From assembly GCA_016235085.1 (NCBI GenBank), contig JACRMA010000014.1, positions 1 through 38,207 of the forward strand: DNA of 38,207 bases, given 5' to 3'. Shown here piece after piece: positions 1 through 14,748 of the stretch. Positions within the stretch are counted from its first letter, which is position 1. Every line of letters starts with the position of its first letter. This stretch comes from Candidatus Zixiibacteriota bacterium (GTDB taxonomy: Bacteria; Zixibacteria; MSB-5A5; WJJR01). The notes beneath the pieces are model-generated. The model did no database searches and was not told the DNA's origin. It was given only the letters and a program-made list of their open reading frames with translations. Made by a program: the position numbers and the translations under genes.

Positions 1-198
1 ATCCACTCCGCGGTCGGCAAAGCGGCCTTCGGGCCGGAAAAGCTGTCCGTGAACGCGCGGGCATTCATCGATGCGGTGATTCGCGCCAAGCCGGCAGCCT
101 CCAAGGGGCAATACGTGCGTAATGTGTCCATTTCCACGACGATGGGCCCCGGGATTAGAATTGATTATTCGCGCCTTGTGGTGGATTTGAAACAGTAG
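1..198 (+). CDS. rplA: 50S ribosomal protein L1, C-terminal fragment (5' truncated by window)
   Basis: Frame 1 translates [65 protein letters not shown], with the L1 C-terminal '[18 protein letters not shown]' signature; sits directly upstream of rplJ. Confidence 0.93.
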   Translation: MHSAVGKAAFGPEKLSVNARAFIDAVIRAKPAASKGQYVRNVSISTTMGPGIRIDYSRLVVDLKQ

Positions 199-249
199 CA
201 CGGGCAGAGCACTGGATCACTGTGAGATTAAGGACGCTGGGAGTCGATA

Positions 250-825
250 ATGCCTCAAGCAGAAAAAATCCAAGTCGTTGAAGAGCTGACCAGGCAACTG
301 CGAGACGCGGGATCGGTCTTTGTAACCGATTATGCCGGGTTGACCGTTGCCGACGTCACCGACCTTCGCGCGCAGCTTCGCCGTGCCGGATTGTCGTTCA
401 GAGTGGCCAAGAATACACTGTTGCGACGTGCCGCCGAGCAAGCCGATCTGCCGGAGCTCGCCGGTTTCTTCAAAGGTCCGACCGCGATCGCCACTGGCGG
501 ACGCGATCCCGTGGCAGGTGCCAAGATCATTCAGGATTTCTACGCTCGGTTGGAGCGCCCCAAAGTTCGTACGTTCGTTGTCGAACATCGCTCGTATCGC
601 GGCGAGGACCTTAAGGCTATGGCCCTGCTGCCGCCGCGTGAAGTCGTTCTGTCGCAGTTGGTTGCGGCCGTCGAGTGTCCGATTTCAGGATTGGTGGCTA
701 CGTTGGATGCGATCATCCGCGAGTGCGTCGGGACGATCGACGCTTTGGCGGAGAAGAAGGGCAAAGTGACCGGAGAGGCTGCTGCCCCCGAGGCCGCAGA
801 GTCGACCGGGGCAGCCGAGGCGTAA
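250..825 (+). CDS. rplJ: 50S ribosomal protein L10
   Basis: 191 aa ORF, L10-like (VFVTDYAGLTVADVTDLRAQLRRAGLSFRVAKNTLLRRA); between rplA and rplL. Confidence 0.96.
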   Translation: MPQAEKIQVVEELTRQLRDAGSVFVTDYAGLTVADVTDLRAQLRRAGLSFRVAKNTLLRRAAEQADLPELAGFFKGPTAIATGGRDPVAGAKIIQDFYARLERPKVRTFVVEHRSYRGEDLKAMALLPPREVVLSQLVAAVECPISGLVATLDAIIRECVGTIDALAEKKGKVTGEAAAPEAAESTGAAEA

Positions 826-895
826 AGTATTTTCATAAATCGGGGAAACAATTTGGGAAACATCGGTTTCATAACTCTGAGAAAGGACGATCCTC

Positions 896-1279
896 GTGGG
901 TGACGTAAGCACAATCGACCAGGTGGTGGGGCTCATCGAGAACATGTCGGTGCTGGAGCTGTCTCAGCTTTCCAAGACGCTTCAGGAGAAGTTTGGGGTG
1001 ACCGCGGCGGCCCCGATGGCAATGGCAGCGATGCCGGCCGGTGGTGGTGCCGCAGCCGTTGAAGAAAAGACCGAATTCACCCCGGTCCTTGCTTCCGCAG
1101 GGGAAAAGAAGATCCAGGTTATCAAGGTCATCCGTGAGATCACCGGATTGGGCTTGAAGGAAGCCAAGGATCTGGTAGACAAAGCGCCAAACCCGGTCAA
1201 AGAGAAGGTTTCCAAAGAAGAAGCCGAATCGATTAAGACCAAGTTGCAAGAGGTTGGCGCGGTCGTTGAGATTAAATAG
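896..1279 (+). CDS. rplL: 50S ribosomal protein L7/L12 (GTG start)
   Basis: 127 aa with L7/L12 C-terminal domain '[57 protein letters not shown]'. Confidence 0.97.
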   Translation: MGDVSTIDQVVGLIENMSVLELSQLSKTLQEKFGVTAAAPMAMAAMPAGGGAAAVEEKTEFTPVLASAGEKKIQVIKVIREITGLGLKEAKDLVDKAPNPVKEKVSKEEAESIKTKLQEVGAVVEIK

Positions 1280-1396
1280 TTACGGTCGCCGGACGGTTAT
1301 TCACACGGATTCGGCCGCCCGCCCTGCTGTCTCCCCTCGGGGATGGCGTGGACGGTGTGGCTGTTATCCATCATACTGTTTTGAGGGAGGACTCCC

Positions 1397-4300
1397 TTGA
1401 GCGAATACGGCCAGAATGGTCGCGTCTCGTACGCCCGGCTGAGCTCCGGCGGCGAGATGCCCAATCTTCTGGATGTTCAGCTGCTTTCGTATTACGAATT
1501 TCTGCAGCCGGCCGTCCCAGCAGATAAACGGCGCAAGCAGGGACTTCAGGAAATATTTCTCTCGGTGTTTCCCATCACTGATGTCCATGAGAATTATTCC
1601 CTGGAGTACATCAGCTACAGCGTAGGGCAGCCTCGCTACTCGATCGGCGAGTGCAAAGAGCGGAACATGACCTTTGCCGCTCCGCTCAAGGCCACGCTCC
1701 GCCTGATCAGCAAAGAGATCGATGCCGTCACCGGCGGCAAGAAAGTGAAGGATGTCCTCGAGCAGGATGTCTTTCTCGGCGAACTTCCGCTGATCACCGA
1801 GCGCGGCACCTTTGTTATCAATGGCGCCGAGCGGGTGATCGTCAGCCAGTTGCACCGCTCCCCCGGCGTGTTTTTCGATGAAGTCATGCACCCGAACGGC
1901 AAACGGCTGTTCCTCGGGCGCATCATCCCCTTCCGCGGGTCTTGGGTCGAGTTCAACCTCGACATCAACGATGTGATGCACGTTCACATTGACGCCCGCC
2001 GGAAGATTCCGGTCACCACTCTGCTGCGCGCCCTCGGCCTGTCGACCGACGAGGAGCTCCTCCGCCGTTTCTATGAAACCGAGACGGTGTCGAATGTGAG
2101 CCGGCGCTGGGCCAAGGTGGTCGGACGCGTGTCGGCGGAGGGAATCGCCGACGAAGAGTCCGGCGAGATCCTGCTGGCGGCGGGTGATGTGATCACCCCC
2201 GAGCATGTCGAACGTTTGAAGAAGTACGACATTGGTGAGCTGGATCTGTTGAACGTCGATGCGACCGCGGATGCGCTCATCATCCCCAATACATTGAAAA
2301 AAGATCCCGCGAAGTCCCGTGAGGAGGCGCTCTTTAAGATCTACAGCCTGCTTCGTCCGGGCGAACCGCCTTCGATTGAAACCGCCGAGGCTCTGCTTGA
2401 GCGCCTGTTCTTCAATACCAAGCGCTACGATTTGGGCGAAGTCGGACGCTACATGATCAATCAGCGGTTGAATCGCGATGCGCCGCTCTTGCAGACGGTG
2501 CTCGATACCGAGGACTTTGTCGCGATCATCAGCTACATCATCCGGCTCCGCAACGGCGAAGGATACGTTGACGACATCGATCATCTCGGCAATCGCCGCG
2601 CGCGGTCGGTTGGCGAATTGCTCGCCAACTTGTTCTCGGTGGGTCTTTCGCGCATTGCGCGGACGATCCGCGAGCGCATGAGCTTGAAGCGCGAAGAAAA
2701 CGAGTCCTTAACACCACACGACCTGGTGAATGCCCGGACCGTGTCGGCGGTAATTGATACATTCTTTGGATCCTCACAGCTCTCCCAGTTCATGGACCAG
2801 ACCAATCCTCTGGCCGAACTGACTCACAAACGCCGCCTCTCGGCTTTGGGTCCAGGCGGCCTGACACGCGAGCGCGCAGGGTTCGAAGTTCGCGACGTGC
2901 ATCATACGCACTATGGACGCCTGTGCCCGATTGAGACGCCGGAAGGTCCGAACATCGGACTGATCGCCTCGCTGGCGACTTTCGCGCGAATTAATCGGTA
3001 CGGCTTCCTGGAAACGCCCTATCGCAAAGTGAAGAACGGTGTCGTTGCCGATGACATCACCTATCTGACCGCCGACGAAGAGGACAAGTTTCACATCGCC
3101 CAGGGTGGCGAGCCGCTCGATAACAAGGGCCGGTTCGTCAACGAACTGGTGCGCTGCCGATTCCGTTCCGACTTCCCGATGATCGAGCCGGCGCAGGTGG
3201 AATACATGGATGTTGCGCCGGAACAGCTCGTGTCGGTTGCGGCAGCGCTGATTCCGTTCCTCGAGCATGACGACGCCAACCGCGCACTCATGGGCTCGAA
3301 CATGCAACGCCAGGCGGTGCCGCTGTTGCGCGCCGAATCACCGATCGTTGGCACCGGCATGGAGCGCAAGGTCGCTCAGGATGCCGGCGTGTCGATCATG
3401 GCCAAGACGGCCGGCGTTGTGGAAGAAGTCGACGCCGAACAGATTGTCATCCGGCCCAAGGGGAAAGCCGCCACCGGTGAGCTTGGTTTCGAGGGACCGG
3501 AAATCTATCAATTGCCGAAATTCGAACGTTCGAATCAGGACACCTGCATCAACTTCAAGCCGCGCGTCAGGCTCGGCGACAAGATCGATGCGGGCATGAT
3601 TCTGGCGGACGGTCCGGCAGTTGAGAACGGCGAATTGGCGCTGGGCACCAACGTGCTGGTCGCTTTCATGCCGTGGCGGGGATTCAATTTCGAAGACGCG
3701 ATCATTGTCTCGGAACGTCTCATCCACGAAGACATCTTCACCTCGATTCATATCGAACAATTTGAACTTCAGGTGCGCGATACCAAGCGCGGCGCCGAAG
3801 AAATCACGCGCGAAATCCCCAACGTCTCCGAAGAAGTTCTGATGAATCTCGACGAGCAGGGTGTCGTGCGGGTCGGTGCTGAGGTGGAAGCCGGCGATAT
3901 CCTGGTGGGTAAAGTCACGCCCAAAGGCGAGACCGAACTCTCCCCGGAAGAGCGGCTCCTGCGCGCGATCTTCGGCGAAAAGGCCGGCGATGTGAAAGAC
4001 GCTTCGCTCAAGGCGCCTCCGGGAATGAAGGGCGTGGTCATCAATACCCATGTCTTCTCGCGCAAGGAGCGCACCGAGTCCGCCAAAAAGCAGGAGAAGC
4101 TGGAGATCACCGGTTTGAAGCGGCGTTTCGGCAAGGAAATGGATGGAATTCGCCGTCTTCGCAATCAGCGGCTGACCGAACTGCTGCAGGGGCATACCAC
4201 TCTGACGGTTCGTTCGTCCGAAGATGATTCGGTTGTCCTGAAATCCGGCTACAAATACAAAGAGGACACGTTTGCCAACGTTGACGTCGCCGTATGCGTG

Positions 4301-5173
4301 GCGCCCGATGGCTGGACCGAAGACGCCCGCGTCAACAAGCGGGTCGAACGGGTGATCGAAGAATCCAACGCGCTGCTGAACAAACTTCAGGGGCAGTTGA
4401 ATATCGAAATCGAGAAGGTCATTCGCGGTGCGGAACTCTCGCCGGGCGTCAAACAACTGGTGAAAGTCGCGATCGCGGTCAAACGCAAACTTTCGGTCGG
4501 TGACAAGATGGCGGGCCGCCACGGTAACAAGGGCGTCGTCGCCAGGATCGTGCCGGTCGAGGATATGCCGTATTTGACCGACGGGACACCGATTGATCTG
4601 ATCTTGAATCCCCTCGGCGTGCCGTCCCGTATGAACGTGGGTCAGATTCTTGAAACCCACCTCGGTTGGGCGGCGGCCAAACTCGGCATCAAGGTCTCCT
4701 GCCCGGTGTTCGACGGCGCGGAACTCGATGACATTCGCAAAGCGCTGAGTGATGCGAAGCTGCCGGAAACCGGCAAGGCCAAGCTCGTTGACGGCATTAC
4801 CGGGGAACCGTTCGCCGAGGACATCACCGTCGGGCTCATCTACATGATGAAGCTCTCGCACCTGGTTGATGACAAGATTCACGCCCGTTCCATCGGCCCG
4901 TATTCGCTGGTGACGCAGCAGCCATTGGGCGGCAAGGCGCAATTCGGCGGCCAGCGCTTCGGAGAAATGGAAGTATGGGCGCTGGAGGCGTACGGCGCGG
5001 CGTACACGCTTCAGGAGATGCTCACGGTCAAGTCGGACGACGTGACCGGCCGTTCGCGCATCTACGAAGCGATCGTCAAAGGCGAGAACCCGCCGGAACC
5101 CGGCACGCCGGAATCGTTCAATGTGCTGGTGAAGGAACTACAGGCGTTAGGACTGGATATCGAACTGGTTTGA
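1397..5173 (+). CDS. rpoB: DNA-directed RNA polymerase subunit beta (TTG start)
   Basis: 1258 aa; intact rifampicin region [121 protein letters not shown]. Confidence 0.98.
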   Translation: MSEYGQNGRVSYARLSSGGEMPNLLDVQLLSYYEFLQPAVPADKRRKQGLQEIFLSVFPITDVHENYSLEYISYSVGQPRYSIGECKERNMTFAAPLKATLRLISKEIDAVTGGKKVKDVLEQDVFLGELPLITERGTFVINGAERVIVSQLHRSPGVFFDEVMHPNGKRLFLGRIIPFRGSWVEFNLDINDVMHVHIDARRKIPVTTLLRALGLSTDEELLRRFYETETVSNVSRRWAKVVGRVSAEGIADEESGEILLAAGDVITPEHVERLKKYDIGELDLLNVDATADALIIPNTLKKDPAKSREEALFKIYSLLRPGEPPSIETAEALLERLFFNTKRYDLGEVGRYMINQRLNRDAPLLQTVLDTEDFVAIISYIIRLRNGEGYVDDIDHLGNRRARSVGELLANLFSVGLSRIARTIRERMSLKREENESLTPHDLVNARTVSAVIDTFFGSSQLSQFMDQTNPLAELTHKRRLSALGPGGLTRERAGFEVRDVHHTHYGRLCPIETPEGPNIGLIASLATFARINRYGFLETPYRKVKNGVVADDITYLTADEEDKFHIAQGGEPLDNKGRFVNELVRCRFRSDFPMIEPAQVEYMDVAPEQLVSVAAALIPFLEHDDANRALMGSNMQRQAVPLLRAESPIVGTGMERKVAQDAGVSIMAKTAGVVEEVDAEQIVIRPKGKAATGELGFEGPEIYQLPKFERSNQDTCINFKPRVRLGDKIDAGMILADGPAVENGELALGTNVLVAFMPWRGFNFEDAIIVSERLIHEDIFTSIHIEQFELQVRDTKRGAEEITREIPNVSEEVLMNLDEQGVVRVGAEVEAGDILVGKVTPKGETELSPEERLLRAIFGEKAGDVKDASLKAPPGMKGVVINTHVFSRKERTESAKKQEKLEITGLKRRFGKEMDGIRRLRNQRLTELLQGHTTLTVRSSEDDSVVLKSGYKYKEDTFANVDVAVCVAPDGWTEDARVNKRVERVIEESNALLNKLQGQLNIEIEKVIRGAELSPGVKQLVKVAIAVKRKLSVGDKMAGRHGNKGVVARIVPVEDMPYLTDGTPIDLILNPLGVPSRMNVGQILETHLGWAAAKLGIKVSCPVFDGAELDDIRKALSDAKLPETGKAKLVDGITGEPFAEDITVGLIYMMKLSHLVDDKIHARSIGPYSLVTQQPLGGKAQFGGQRFGEMEVWALEAYGAAYTLQEMLTVKSDDVTGRSRIYEAIVKGENPPEPGTPESFNVLVKELQALGLDIELV

Positions 5174-5220
5174 GCAGGGTGGGCAGGCTGTCGTCCGGGC
5201 TCGCCAGTTTGAACTGTTGA

Positions 5221-9200
<3,980 letters not shown>

Positions 9201-9226
9201 TCGATCCGGGCAGCAGGCAGAGATGC

Positions 9227-9255
9227 TTGCTTTTCCGGAACAAGATGACTATACT
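9227..9255 (+). promoter_or_regulatory. Putative sigma70-type promoter for the rpsL-rpsG transcript
   Basis: TTGCTT (9227-9232), 17-nt spacer, TATACT (9250-9255); located in the rpoC-rpsL intergenic region. Confidence 0.5.
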
Positions 9256-9261
9256 AATTGT

Positions 9262-9282
9262 CTTGTCCCGAATGGGGACAGG
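9262..9282 (+). promoter_or_regulatory. Hairpin in rpsL leader with TGTCCCGAATGGG core
   Basis: CTTGTCCC/GGGACAGG arms can form about 8 pairs (one G-U) around loop GAATG; starts roughly at the predicted transcription start. Confidence 0.5.
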
Positions 9283-9308
9283 AGTTGAACGAGTAAAGCG
9301 AGGATAAT

Positions 9309-9683
9309 TTGCCGACGATCAACCAACTGATACGCAAGGGCCGCCGTCGTTTGACGACCAAGTCCGGTACTCCGGCGCTTAAGGGATCGCCCCAGAAGCG
9401 CGGCGTTTGCACCCGCGTCTACACCTCCACGCCGAAGAAGCCGAACTCTGCCTTGCGCAAGGTTGCCCGTGTCCGGCTGACCAATCGTATCGACGTGACG
9501 GCGTACATTCCGGGCGAAGGCCACAACCTCCAGGAGCACTCGATTGTGCTGATCCGTGGCGGCCGTGTGAAAGACCTTCCGGGCGTCCGTTATCACATCA
9601 TCCGCGGGACTCTGGACACCGCCGGCGTGAACGATCGCAAGAGAAGCCGTTCCAAGTACGGGACCAAGCGTCCCAAGAAGTAA
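9309..9683 (+). CDS. rpsL: 30S ribosomal protein S12 (TTG start)
   Basis: 124 aa; [12 protein letters not shown]...[32 protein letters not shown]...[33 protein letters not shown]. Confidence 0.98.
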   Translation: MPTINQLIRKGRRRLTTKSGTPALKGSPQKRGVCTRVYTSTPKKPNSALRKVARVRLTNRIDVTAYIPGEGHNLQEHSIVLIRGGRVKDLPGVRYHIIRGTLDTAGVNDRKRSRSKYGTKRPKK

Positions 9684-9742
9684 CCGTGAATTTCGGGCGG
9701 CCTGAGGCCGCCAACGTGTAAAGCGCGAAACGAGGAGAGTGC

Positions 9743-10213
9743 ATGCCCCGAAGGAAATCAGCGGCCAAACGTCAGGTTCTTCCCGATCCGAAGTTCCGGG
9801 AAGTGGTCGTCACCCAGTTTATCAATGGGCTGATGCAGCGCGGCAAGAAATCCCTGGCGGAGACAATTCTCTACGATACGTTTGAGCTGATCGAGAAGGA
9901 AACCCATCAGCCGGGGCTGGAAGTTTTCAAGAAGGCGATGGATAATGTGCGGCCGCTCTTGGAAGTCAAGTCGCGGCGCGTTGGCGGCGCGACCTACCAA
10001 GTGCCGGTCGAAGTGCGTCCGGATCGGCGCACGGCGCTGGCGATCCGTTGGATTATCGGTTTTGCCCGTGATCGCAAAGAACACTCGATGTCCGAAAAGC
10101 TCGCGGCCGAATTGATTGCCGCTTCGAAAAAAGAAGGCTCGACAATTAAGAAACGGGAGGACACTCACCGGATGGCCGAGGCCAACAAGGCCTTCGCCCA
10201 CTTCCGGTGGTAA
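9743..10213 (+). CDS. rpsG: 30S ribosomal protein S7
   Basis: 156 aa; [18 protein letters not shown]...[25 protein letters not shown]...[19 protein letters not shown]. Confidence 0.98.
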   Translation: MPRRKSAAKRQVLPDPKFREVVVTQFINGLMQRGKKSLAETILYDTFELIEKETHQPGLEVFKKAMDNVRPLLEVKSRRVGGATYQVPVEVRPDRRTALAIRWIIGFARDRKEHSMSEKLAAELIAASKKEGSTIKKREDTHRMAEANKAFAHFRW

Positions 10214-10406
10214 TGCGGATCTGGCTGGTTCGGAGTCTCGGCCGCACAATGGGTTACGCGGGTCCGGGCCCGGATCAGGAATGGCGATTCTGGAGGCACG
10301 TCTTTCGTTCGCGATTGCAGGATGCTTTTGATGCTGGCGGCGGGTGACCGCAGCCCTTTCAGCTCGGAACGCATGCAGATTAGACACTATCGTGCGCCTT
10401 AGTACA

Positions 10407-10482
10407 GGGAACATGTCCCGCCCGAGAGGGGGCGGGATTTGTTCCCCGCGCGGGCGCGCAACAAACCCGGCGGGGATTTTTT
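10407..10482 (+). promoter_or_regulatory. Two overlapping hairpins upstream of fusA; the second resembles a Rho-independent terminator
   Basis: Hairpin A: GGGAACA-TG-TCCCGCCC / GGGCGGGA-TT-TGTTCCC (10407-10446). Hairpin B: CCCCGCGCGGG / CCCGGCGGGG (10444-10475), followed by A and six Ts (10477-10482), 3 nt before the fusA GTG. Confidence 0.6.
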
Positions 10483-10485
10483 ATT

Positions 10486-12579
10486 GTGGCAAACGACACC
10501 GACCTAAAGAAGATTCGCAACATCGGCATTGCGGCGCATATTGACGCCGGCAAGACGACTACGACCGAGCGGATCCTGTTCTACACCGGCAAGACCCACC
10601 GGATGGGTGAGGTGCATGACGGTGCGGCCATCATGGATTGGATGGAACAGGAGAAGGAGCGCGGTATCACGATTACGTCCGCCGCCACCACTGCCTTCTG
10701 GCAGAATTACCGCATCAACATCATCGATACGCCGGGACACGTGGACTTCACCATGGAGGTGGAGCGGTCGTTGCGGGTGCTCGATGGCGTCGTCGCCTTG
10801 TTTTGCTCTGTCGGTGGAGTCGAGCCGCAGTCGGAAACCGTATGGCGCCAGGCCGACAAGTACAAAGTTCCCCGGATTGCCTATGTCAACAAGATGGACC
10901 GCGTTGGGGCGGATTTTCTCGGCGCCGTTCAGATGATGAAAGACCGGCTCGGCGCGAATGCGATTCCGATTCAGCTTCCTTCGGGCGGTGGCGAGATGTT
11001 CACCGGGATCATCGATCTGATTTCGATGACGTTCCGGATCTACCACGACGAAACCCAGGGATCGACGTTTGACGATTTGGAGATTCCCAAAGGCCTCCTG
11101 GCCGAAGCGAAGATCCATCGTGAGCATATGCTGGAAGCGATCTCCGATTACGATGACCATCTTCTGGATAAATTCATCCACGAACAGCCGATCGAGCCGG
11201 CGGAAATCAAGAAGGCTCTGAGACGCGCCACGATTGATACCAAGGTCATGCCGGTCTTGTGCGGCTCGTCGTTCAAGAACCGGGGAGTGCAAGGACTGCT
11301 GGATGCGGTGGTTGATTTCCTGCCGTCACCGGCCGATCTGCCGCCGATTACGGCCCACGATCCGGATACCTTGAAGCCGGTTGAGCGAAAGGCTGACGTG
11401 TCCGCTCCGTTCGCCGCGCTGGCGTTCAAGGTGATGACGGACGCTTTCGTCGGCCGCCTCACGTATTTCCGCGTTTACTCGGGGAAGATCGAGGTTGGGC
11501 AAACCGTGCTCAACACGACCACGGGGAAAAAGGAGCGGCTTGGCCGTATTCTGGAAATGCACGCCAACAAGCGTGAGGAAGTATCCTCAGCCTCGGCCGG
11601 AGAAATCGTCGCGGCAGTGGGCCTGCGGGATACCGGCACCGGCCACACGATTTGTGATCCCAAGCATCCCGTCCAGCTCGAAGTCATGGTGTTTCCGCAG
11701 CCGGTCATCTCGGTTGCGATCGAGCCGAAATCGAAGGTCGATCAGGACAAGCTCACATCCGCATTGTCCAAGCTGGCCGAAGAAGATCCGACGTTCCACA
11801 TCCGTACCGACGAAGAGACAGGTCAGACGATCATCTCCGGAATGGGCGAGTTGCATCTGGAAATTTTGATCGATCGTATGATGCGCGAATTCGGCGTTTC
11901 GGCGAATGTCGGCCGTCCGCAGGTCGCCTACAAAGAGACGATCAGCAAGCCAGCGTCTACCGTGGTTCGCTTTATTCGCCAGACAGGCGGCCGCGGCCAG
12001 TTCGCACATGTGGAGGTGGAACTGGAGCCCGGTGAGCCGGGACAGGGATTCGTCTTCGAGGATGACGTCAAGGGCGGCAACATCCCGCGCGAATACATCC
12101 CGTCGGTGGAAAAGGGCGCCCGCAACGCCATGGAGAACGGTGTCCTGGCTGGGTATCCGCTCGTCGACATCAAGATGCGGCTCGTTGACGGCTCCTATCA
12201 CGAAGTCGATTCGTCTGACATGGCGTTCCAGATCGCCGGTTCCATGGCGCTGCAGGAAGCCGCCAAGAAGGCGGCCCCGGTGCTTCTGGAGCCGCAAATG
12301 AACGTAGAGGTTGTACTGCCCGAGGAGTACATGGGTGATGTCATCGGGGATTTGAATTCCCGCCGGGCACGCATCCATGGAATCGGGCAACGTTCCGCGG
12401 CGAGGCTGGTAACCGCCACGGTGCCATTGTCGGAGATGTTCGGGTATGCCACGCGCCTGCGGTCGTTGTCACAGGGGCGTGCGACCTATACAATGCAATT
12501 TTCCCACTACAGCGCTCTTCCCGAGAAGCTCGCCGAGGGTATCCTGATGGGGAGCCCGGTCAAGACGCGAAGGCATTAA
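10486..12579 (+). CDS. fusA: Elongation factor G (GTG start)
   Basis: 697 aa; [64 protein letters not shown]. Confidence 0.98.
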   Translation: MANDTDLKKIRNIGIAAHIDAGKTTTTERILFYTGKTHRMGEVHDGAAIMDWMEQEKERGITITSAATTAFWQNYRINIIDTPGHVDFTMEVERSLRVLDGVVALFCSVGGVEPQSETVWRQADKYKVPRIAYVNKMDRVGADFLGAVQMMKDRLGANAIPIQLPSGGGEMFTGIIDLISMTFRIYHDETQGSTFDDLEIPKGLLAEAKIHREHMLEAISDYDDHLLDKFIHEQPIEPAEIKKALRRATIDTKVMPVLCGSSFKNRGVQGLLDAVVDFLPSPADLPPITAHDPDTLKPVERKADVSAPFAALAFKVMTDAFVGRLTYFRVYSGKIEVGQTVLNTTTGKKERLGRILEMHANKREEVSSASAGEIVAAVGLRDTGTGHTICDPKHPVQLEVMVFPQPVISVAIEPKSKVDQDKLTSALSKLAEEDPTFHIRTDEETGQTIISGMGELHLEILIDRMMREFGVSANVGRPQVAYKETISKPASTVVRFIRQTGGRGQFAHVEVELEPGEPGQGFVFEDDVKGGNIPREYIPSVEKGARNAMENGVLAGYPLVDIKMRLVDGSYHEVDSSDMAFQIAGSMALQEAAKKAAPVLLEPQMNVEVVLPEEYMGDVIGDLNSRRARIHGIGQRSAARLVTATVPLSEMFGYATRLRSLSQGRATYTMQFSHYSALPEKLAEGILMGSPVKTRRH

Positions 12580-12673
12580 TCCGGCGGCAGGGGGTATGTG
12601 GAGGTGTGGTTTTCTGGGGTGGCAGAGGGTCGTGGAATAGTCTTGAAAAAGTTTCGAAACATGAAAAAATCTC

Positions 12674-12749
12674 TTGTGGGCGAGGCATTTGGGAATATAT
12701 TGGGGACTCTTTTGGGTTTTCGCCCCCTCGAGTGCGAAAATCAGTTTTT
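12674..12749 (+). promoter_or_regulatory. Putative promoter plus terminator/attenuator-like hairpin in the rpsJ leader
   Basis: TTGTGG (12674-12679), 16-nt spacer, TATATT (12696-12701); hairpin GGTTTTCGC/GCGAAAATC (12715-12723 / 12734-12742) followed by AGTTTTT. Confidence 0.4.
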
Positions 12750-12774
12750 AAGCGATGTTGGATGGGAGTGAAAG

Positions 12775-13086
12775 TTGGAGATTGGCCAGAAAATTCGGAT
12801 CCGCTTGAAGGCTTACGATTATCGTGCCTTGGATAAGTCCACCCAGGAAATCGCTCGGACAGCGATGCGCACGGGTGCCCGGATCATTGGGCCCATTCCA
12901 TTGCCGACCAAGCGCACGATGTACACCGTCCTGCGGTCGCCCCATGTTGACAAGAAGTCGCGTGAGCAATTCGAGACTCGCATTCATAAGCGCTTGATTG
13001 ACATCCTGGAATCGAGCCCTCAGACAGTTGATGCCCTGATGAAGCTGGAGTTGCCAGCGGGCGTGGATGTTGAAATCAAGGTTTGA
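12775..13086 (+). CDS. rpsJ: 30S ribosomal protein S10 / NusE (TTG start)
   Basis: 103 aa; [62 protein letters not shown]. Confidence 0.98.
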   Translation: MEIGQKIRIRLKAYDYRALDKSTQEIARTAMRTGARIIGPIPLPTKRTMYTVLRSPHVDKKSREQFETRIHKRLIDILESSPQTVDALMKLELPAGVDVEIKV

Positions 13087-13104
13087 TAGGAACTTAGAGC
13101 GACT

Positions 13105-13737
13105 ATGAGACAGTTGTACGGCATAAAGCTGGGGATGGCCCGGGTCTTCGACGAAAGTGGCGAAGCCATTGGCGTGACAGTGGTTGAAGTGAAGCCCACG
13201 CCCGTGGTTCAGGTCAAGACCAAAGCCAAAGATGGTTACGAAGCGATCCAGGTGGGGCTTGGTGAGAAGCGCAAATCGCTTTTCAACAAACCGCAGCTCG
13301 GGCACTTCGGCGACATGACCCCGATGCGCTATCTTCGCGAACTCCGCCTGGATGCGCCTTCAACGCTTCAAAAGGGTGAGGCGCTGACCGTTGACACGTT
13401 CAAGGTTGGCGATCATGTCGATGTGACCGGCATCTCCAAGGGGCTGGGTTTCCAGGGTGCGGTTCGGCGCCACAATTTCGGCGGCGGACCGGTGAGTCAC
13501 GGTCAGTCGGACCGTACGCGCGCGCCGGGTTCGGTGGGCGCCAGCTCCTATCCGTCGCGGACGTTTCGCGGGCAGAGAATGGCTGGCCGCATGGGCAATG
13601 CGCGGGTGACGGTGCAAAATCTCGATGTCGTGGCGGTTCGCCCCGAAGACAATCTGCTGCTTCTTCGCGGGGCGGTGCCCGGCAAGCCGAACGGTGTGCT
13701 CTTAATTCGTGAGTCGATCAAGGGCGTGCGCAAGTAG
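13105..13737 (+). CDS. rplC: 50S ribosomal protein L3
   Basis: 210 aa; GIKLGMARVFDE...VTGISKGLGFQGAVRRHNFGGGPVSHGQSDRTRAPGSVGASSYPSRTFRGQRMAGRMG. Confidence 0.97.
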   Translation: MRQLYGIKLGMARVFDESGEAIGVTVVEVKPTPVVQVKTKAKDGYEAIQVGLGEKRKSLFNKPQLGHFGDMTPMRYLRELRLDAPSTLQKGEALTVDTFKVGDHVDVTGISKGLGFQGAVRRHNFGGGPVSHGQSDRTRAPGSVGASSYPSRTFRGQRMAGRMGNARVTVQNLDVVAVRPEDNLLLLRGAVPGKPNGVLLIRESIKGVRK

Positions 13738-13784
13738 CGCCCGCTGGTGGATGGAATCCTGATTTTCATGGGTGCGCTATCGAT

Positions 13785-14417
13785 ATGTCGCTGACAGCCG
13801 CAAAATTCAACGCCGATGGGAGCCAGGGTGGGTCGGTGACCCTCCCGGAGGCTCTGTTCGGCCAGACACCGAATGCCGCGGTGTTGCACGCTTACGTGAA
13901 GATGTACAACACGAACCAGCGGCAGGGAACCGTCAAGACTAAGACGCGCGCCGAAGTTTCCGGCGGCGGTGTCAAGCCGTGGCGCCAGAAGGGCACTGGT
14001 CGCGCCCGTGCCGGTTCGAATACCTCCCCGGTGTGGGTTGGCGGTGGCCGTGCGTTTGGCCCCCGTCCGCGTACGCATCGCGAGGCGATGCCGCGTAAGA
14101 TGCGCCGCCTGGCGTTGCTGTCGGCCCTGTCGTTGAAGGCCCAGAATGGCGCCGTACGCATCTGGGATCGTGCCGAACTCGCAGCGCCCAAGACAAAGTC
14201 GGTCGTGCAGCCGTTGTCGCAGATGGGTGTGGCTGGCCGCAAGGTTCTGATGCTGGACGAGGGAGTTTTGCCCAATTTTACCAAGTCCTGCCGCAACGTG
14301 CCGTGGCTGACCAGAGTGCGCGCCGAGTTGATTAACCCCTTCGAGATCCTGAAGGCTCAGGATCTGGTGATTTCTCCCGAGGGATTGGCGCGGATGACGG
14401 AGGCTTTGGCATCATGA
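13785..14417 (+). CDS. rplD: 50S ribosomal protein L4
   Basis: 210 aa; QGTVKTKTRAEVSGGGVKPWRQKGTGRARAGSNTSPVWVGGGRAFGPRPR. Confidence 0.97.
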   Translation: MSLTAAKFNADGSQGGSVTLPEALFGQTPNAAVLHAYVKMYNTNQRQGTVKTKTRAEVSGGGVKPWRQKGTGRARAGSNTSPVWVGGGRAFGPRPRTHREAMPRKMRRLALLSALSLKAQNGAVRIWDRAELAAPKTKSVVQPLSQMGVAGRKVLMLDEGVLPNFTKSCRNVPWLTRVRAELINPFEILKAQDLVISPEGLARMTEALAS

Positions 14418-14707
14418 AATACGACGCGCGCATCATCGTGGAAAAAGCGCTCACCACCGAGAAGAGCTTGAATCAGCGTGAGCATCAGAATTGCGTCGCG
14501 TTCAAAGTGGCGTCGCAGGCGGATAAGCTTCAGATCAAGCGGGCGATCGAGGAAATCTTCAAAGTCAAAGTCGTGGATGTTCGCACGATGATGGTGCGCG
14601 GCAAGGAAAAGCGCATGGGGCGCTTTGCCGGACGCCGCCCATCATGGAAGAAAGCCCTCGTGACGATTCGCAAGGAAGATCACATCGAGTTGTTCGAAAA
14701 GGCGTAG
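14414..14707 (+). CDS. rplW: 50S ribosomal protein L23
   Basis: 97 aa; EKALTTEKS...[49 protein letters not shown] overlap with rplD. Confidence 0.96.
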   Translation: MKYDARIIVEKALTTEKSLNQREHQNCVAFKVASQADKLQIKRAIEEIFKVKVVDVRTMMVRGKEKRMGRFAGRRPSWKKALVTIRKEDHIELFEKA

Positions 14708-14748
14708 TAACCTGAGCGCCCCGCCAGAAATGGCCGGCGAAGAGTGAT

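Noticed and set aside
2760-2945. Possible rifampicin-resistance substitution (VHHTHYGR instead of VHPTHYGR)
   Set aside because: The core resistance cluster residues (D516, H526 and S531 equivalents) are wild type; a residue change in the VHxTHYGR segment appears to be ordinary phylum-level variation.
3338-4942. 534-aa minus-strand ORF inside rpoB, and similar ones at 1364-2584, 5614-6705, 7608-8861, 26598-27872 and 33463-34527
   Set aside because: All are antisense to strongly conserved coding sequence on the plus strand; typical high-GC shadow ORFs.
10263-10274. Perfect palindrome TCCGGGCCCGGA before fusA
   Set aside because: Short, very GC-rich, no loop and no supporting context; likely chance, though it could be included when folding the fusA leader.
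10116-10331. Small ORFs in the rpsG-fusA gap
   Set aside because: They start inside rpsG in another frame and show no conserved motif.
12606-12836. 76-aa ORF spanning the fusA-rpsJ gap
   Set aside because: Overlaps the rpsJ start in another frame, no known motifs, and it sits on the leader structure; not supported as a gene.
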